This document shows positions 60,315 to 63,436 of a stretch of DNA of 63,436 nt, in pieces. The notes under the pieces are model-generated. The model was given only the letters and a program-made list of their open reading frames with translations. It was not told the origin of the DNA and searched no databases. A program made the position numbers and the translations under genes. Source of the stretch: Cryobacterium inferilacus (GTDB lineage: Bacteria > Actinomycetota > Actinomycetes > Actinomycetales > Microbacteriaceae); assembly GCF_019599185.1 (NCBI RefSeq), contig NZ_JAIEUL010000010.1, forward strand, positions 85,976 through 149,411, in the 5' to 3' direction. Numbering within the stretch: position 1 is the first letter of the stretch; each line of letters opens with the position of its first letter.

Positions 60315-61963
60315 CGAATCATCGTGAACGGTACCGTCAAATCGCCGAAACACTCGGGCGTCACGGTCTCGGTTTCCTAGTCGGGGCGGCTGGTTTGGAA
60401 AAGTGGATCCCGTTGCAACACGGTCTGTTCGGGCATGAGCAGCGGGATGAAGCTTTCTCCAATCCCGAGCATCTCCGCCTCGCACTGGAGGAACTAGGAC
60501 CGACTTTCATAAAGCTCGGGCAACTGCTCTCTACTCGCACGGACCTGCTCCCGGCCCACTACCAAGTGGAACTCGCCAAGCTGCAAGATGCGGCACCCCC
60601 CGTTGCCGGTTCAGTGATCAGCGACGTTGTGGCAATGGAACTGGGGAAGGACACGTCCGACGCATTCGCCTTTTTCGACGTCGTACCGATGGCGACGGCC
60701 TCCATAGGACAGGCGCACGCAGCAACACTTTTCGATGGAACGAAAGTCATCGTCAAGGTGCGGCGCCCCGGAGTCGTAGAACAAATCGAGGAAGACCTCG
60801 AAATTCTCCGGAACCTGGCCGCCATGGCCGACCGGCGGTGGGCCGCCGCCGCGGACTACGACGTGGTTGGCTTGGCGGACGAATTCGCGCACTCTCTCCG
60901 TTCGGAACTGGACTATCTGCAAGAAGGTCGAAACGCGGAACGCTTCGCGGCGAACTTCGCGGAAATTGCAGACGTTCATATCCCCCGGGTGTTCTGGGAC
61001 ACTACGACGTCCCGAGTACTCACGCTCGAGCGAATAAACGGGACGAAGGTCACCAACACTGCGAGCCTTGACCGGGCCGGCATCGACCGCCGCCTACTCG
61101 CGAACAGAGCCGCGGGCATCCTGGCGAAGATGATCTTCGACGACGGGTATTTCCATGCCGACCCGCACCCCGGCAACCTCTTCGTTGAAACCGGGGGCCG
61201 CATCGGATTAATCGACTTCGGAATGGTCGGAACGCTCGACGACGAGCTGCGCACCAAACTTAGCCGGCTACTCGTCGCCCTGCTCGGCAAACAGCCCGAC
61301 CGAATCGCAACAGCGCTAATCGGGCTCTCGACAGTTCGAACAAACATTGACCGTGCGCGGTTGAGGATCGATGTTGGACCGATCGTGGCCCTCTACGACA
61401 ACCGTTCACTCGATGAGATCTCGATCGGTGACATCACCAGGGAAGTGCTGGCTTTGCTACGTCGACACCATCTGCACCTACCTACCCAGCTGGCGCTCTT
61501 GGTCAAGTCCGTGGTGATGGCCGAGGGCCTCGGGGTTCTCCTCGATCCCCAGTTCCAGCTCGGGAGGGTCCTGGCGCCCTACGCCCAACGCCTGGCTTTC
61601 CAACAATTTTCACCACGCGCCTTAGCCCGTCGGCTGATTAGTTCGGGAGCTGACCTAACTGAACTAGTCGCTGATCTGCCGGAACAGCTTCGTCGAGCGG
61701 TTGATGTCCTCGACAGCGGCGGTCTGGACGTCCACCTGCGTGCCGCTGAGCTAGAACCGTTGGTCGGCCGCGTTGAACGTGTCGGCCAACGGCTCGTGGT
61801 GGCGATGATGGCCGGTGCCCTGATCAAGGGCATCGGCGGCTTGGTGTCAGTCGATCGGCGGTGGCAGGCCTGGCACGTTCCGTTGGTGAACGCCGGCCTG
61901 GGTGCCGTCGGGCTTTTCGGAGCTTACTTGGCGTGGACAGCCCGTGCTCGGCGGGGCCGGTGA
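60311..61963 (+). CDS. AarF/UbiB-family atypical protein kinase
   Basis: A 550-residue protein. ABC1 landmarks: E-L-G-P-T-F-I-K-L-G-Q-L-L-S-T-R near residues 60-75 (the KxGQ motif), P-M-A-T-A-S-I-G-Q-A-H-A-A near residues 125-137 (the Ala-rich loop), V-I-V-K-V-R-R-P-G, F-H-A-D-P-H-P-G-N-L-F near residue 280 and L-I-D-F-G-M-V-G. Two hydrophobic segments at the C-terminus (V-A-M-M-A-G-A-L-I-K-G-I and A-V-G-L-F-G-A-Y-L-A-W) anchor it. Family members support quinone or lipid metabolism. ATGA coupling to the HAD-GH65 gene is the reason for choosing ATG 60311. Confidence 0.92.
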   Translation: MTNHRERYRQIAETLGRHGLGFLVGAAGLEKWIPLQHGLFGHEQRDEAFSNPEHLRLALEELGPTFIKLGQLLSTRTDLLPAHYQVELAKLQDAAPPVAGSVISDVVAMELGKDTSDAFAFFDVVPMATASIGQAHAATLFDGTKVIVKVRRPGVVEQIEEDLEILRNLAAMADRRWAAAADYDVVGLADEFAHSLRSELDYLQEGRNAERFAANFAEIADVHIPRVFWDTTTSRVLTLERINGTKVTNTASLDRAGIDRRLLANRAAGILAKMIFDDGYFHADPHPGNLFVETGGRIGLIDFGMVGTLDDELRTKLSRLLVALLGKQPDRIATALIGLSTVRTNIDRARLRIDVGPIVALYDNRSLDEISIGDITREVLALLRRHHLHLPTQLALLVKSVVMAEGLGVLLDPQFQLGRVLAPYAQRLAFQQFSPRALARRLISSGADLTELVADLPEQLRRAVDVLDSGGLDVHLRAAELEPLVGRVERVGQRLVVAMMAGALIKGIGGLVSVDRRWQAWHVPLVNAGLGAVGLFGAYLAWTARARRGR

Positions 61964-61993
61964 AGTTTTCGTGTATCGATGAGAGGAAGAGTC

Positions 61994-63028
61994 ATGACTG
62001 AGAAAGTGCGTGTAGCGGTCAACGGTTACGGAGTCATTGGCAAGCGAGTTGCGGATGCCGTCCGGTTGCAACCTGACATGGAACTCGTGGGAGTGAGCGA
62101 TGTAGTCTCCGACTACCGTATTCAAACGGCAGTGAGCTTGGGGATCCCTGTCTTTTCGTCCTCTGACGACGCCGTGGCCGGTATGAGCGCAGTGGGCATC
62201 CCACTCGTCGGGAGCCTGCACGAGCTCCTACATGGAGTCGACGTGGTCGTCGATTGCACCCCTGCCGGAATCGGGGCGGCAAACCTTGACCACTACCGGG
62301 AACATGGAGTGAAAGCCATCTTCCAAGGCGGCGAGAAGCACGCCCTAACCGGACACTCGTTCGTCGCTCATGCCAATTTCGACAGCGCCATCAGCCGGGA
62401 CGCTACACGGGTAGTCTCCTGCAACACCACTGCAACGGTTCGCACCCTAACTGCGTTGAAAGACGCCAATCTGCTCAAAAAAGCGCGTGGGGTTCTCATA
62501 AGGAGAGCGACAGATCCGTGGGAATCCGATCACTCCGGCATCATGAATACCCTCGTCCCAGAAGCTAGCATTCCCAGCCATCAAGGCCCTGATGCGCAGA
62601 CCGTCGTGCCCGACCTGGACGTGATCACGATCGCCGCCAAGGGTTCCCACACCCAAAATCATGCCCATTTTTGGACGGTCGAGCTGACCCGGGCAGCTGA
62701 ACGTGACGAGGTGCTGGATGCGTTTCGGGCGATGCCCCGGATCGCGTTGGTGCGCCGATCGGATGGCATCGTGGCCCTCAACAGCACGATCGAGCTGATG
62801 AGAGACCTCGGGCGCCCGCGCGGCGATATGTATGAAGTCGCTCTCTGGGAAGACATTCTCAAAGTGGAGGGAAAGGAACTGTTCTTCACCTACTCCGTAG
62901 ACAATCAGGCAGTCGTTATTCCAGAGAACGTCGACGCCATCCGAGCACTCACCACGACTTCCACAGCCGGAGGATCCATCCAACTCACCGACAAGATACT
63001 CAAGGTGCGGCACGACTTCTTGAAGTGA
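61994..63028 (+). CDS. Type II (archaeal-type) glyceraldehyde-3-phosphate dehydrogenase
   Basis: A 344-residue protein. Rossmann start V-A-V-N-G-Y-G-V-I-G-K-R-V-A-D-A-V; catalytic Cys ~143 in V-S-C-N-T-T-A-T-V; H-S-G-I-M-N-T and T-Q-N-H-A-H-F-W in the catalytic domain. The arrangement is that of archaeal type II GAPDH, not the common bacterial GapA (S-C-T-T-N). It oxidises glyceraldehyde-3-phosphate with NAD(P)+. ATG 61994 with GAGAGGAAG upstream, 30 bp after the UbiB-type gene, so probably the third gene of the operon. Confidence 0.92.
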   Translation: MTEKVRVAVNGYGVIGKRVADAVRLQPDMELVGVSDVVSDYRIQTAVSLGIPVFSSSDDAVAGMSAVGIPLVGSLHELLHGVDVVVDCTPAGIGAANLDHYREHGVKAIFQGGEKHALTGHSFVAHANFDSAISRDATRVVSCNTTATVRTLTALKDANLLKKARGVLIRRATDPWESDHSGIMNTLVPEASIPSHQGPDAQTVVPDLDVITIAAKGSHTQNHAHFWTVELTRAAERDEVLDAFRAMPRIALVRRSDGIVALNSTIELMRDLGRPRGDMYEVALWEDILKVEGKELFFTYSVDNQAVVIPENVDAIRALTTTSTAGGSIQLTDKILKVRHDFLK

Positions 63029-63037
63029 CGGATTGGA

Positions 63038-63208
63038 TCACGCAATGCCACTCGACCCGGTGCCGAATAACAAATCCATCAAGTAGTTAGCCGCGGCAAT
63101 TTTGAGCTGCCGCCCCTCCCAGTCGGTCTCCGGGACGACGATGCTGCACGGAGTGATTTGTTGAGCCACGAACTTGTGAACGTTTCCGTGGGCTCCGTTG
63201 TCGTCCTC
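63038..63208 (-). pseudogene. Unrecognised gene remnant (C-terminal, about 56 codons)
   Basis: An open stretch between a TAG and a TGA reads G-A-H-G-N-V-H-K-F-V-A-Q-Q-I-T-P-C-S-I then V-P-E-T-D-W-E-G-R-Q-L-K. The composition looks like protein, with a faint resemblance to universal-stress-protein endings. There is no start codon. I cannot name it. Confidence 0.3.
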
Positions 63209-63373
63209 CTAGCGACCACAGTGCTCTCCATCACAAACCACGAGGTCGGACTCGGCACGGTCTCCGGGTGAGCGCACGGCAAGCCCGTCGCGGTGCCCGT
63301 CCCGGATACACAGACTCGGGCGTGACCGGATGGTGGCGCCCGCGTCTGTCACGTGTTGCTGAGTATTTGCGGG

Positions 63374-63436
63374 TTTGGGGGCCAGTGAATATTGCCTTCG
63401 GGGGCCACCGGTATCGCCTTTGGGGGCCACGCAGTC
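63374..63436. mobile_element. IS21-like terminal repeats at the window edge
   Basis: TT[TC]GGGGGCCA occurs at 63374, 63397 and 63419, spaced 23 and 22 bp, in the same orientation. IS21-family ends carry such phased multiple repeats as transposase-binding sites. The element probably continues beyond the window. Confidence 0.6.

Noticed and set aside
53084..63028. A phage or complete integrative element carrying the right-hand genes
   Set aside because: No integrase, capsid, relaxase or conjugation gene is present; only IS remnants and a possible att scar support mobility.
1..63436. CRISPR arrays, rRNA genes or a replication origin
   Set aside because: No evenly spaced short repeats with unique spacers, no rRNA-like sequence and no DnaA-box cluster were seen.

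Overview
The window is high-GC DNA with many GTG and TTG starts, Shine-Dalgarno-led genes and actinobacterial families (Ig-like repeat secreted proteins, Ltp lipoprotein, ChW repeats, form I CO dehydrogenase). This fits an actinobacterium, most likely Microbacteriaceae. That placement is inferred from gene content, because there is no rRNA gene here.

The left half is mostly intact. Positions 1-6512 hold a secreted Ig-like repeat protein (cut by the window edge), a GNAT acetyltransferase, pyridoxal kinase, a membrane protein lying between two 28-bp direct repeats, and an AgcS-type amino-acid:Na+ symporter. Positions 6581-8253 hold a copper cassette (CueP, a small DUF6153-like membrane protein, a DUF305 lipoprotein). 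Positions 8304-17819 hold a tightly packed coxMSL operon with its XdhC, MobA-like, AAA ATPase, VWA, CoxG and second XdhC maturation genes; the CoxL active-site motif AYACSFR marks true form I CO dehydrogenase. Positions 17940-29925 hold carbohydrate and cell-surface genes: a GH144-like enzyme, a broken lysozyme-like/ChW gene, a PfkB kinase, an Ltp lipoprotein, an ABC exporter and a four-part CE4/GH10 xylanase with a clear terminator.

From 30 kb to 44 kb intact genes alternate with decaying ones. Intact: FMN reductase, DUF1304, a maleylpyruvate-isomerase-type protein divergent from a MarR regulator, lactonase, SDR, MBL hydrolase, DUF2231, YbaK. Damaged: Mn catalase, tyrosine phosphatase, two TetR genes, AraC, HxlR, a Ca2+/Na+ antiporter, an LLM oxidoreductase and FrnE. 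A tRNA 3'-end fragment near 44.26 kb may be an old integration site.

From 44 kb to the end is an accessory region with IS110 and IS21 remnants and unexplained diverged repeats. It carries a second copper locus (a P1B-ATPase with N-terminal cupredoxin and C-terminal YHS domains), a degraded YibE/F gene, a phosphoesterase, an 18-cysteine copper-storage-type four-helix protein, an MFS exporter, and a three-gene operon of HAD-GH65 phosphorylase, UbiB-type kinase and archaeal-type (type II) GAPDH.

The best regulatory signal is a 17-bp palindrome (ATAC[C/G]C-N5-[G]GGTAT) at all three copper promoters (7278, 51835, 55087). It looks like a CsoR-type operator tying loci 48 kb apart into one copper regulon. 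No csoR gene is visible in the window.
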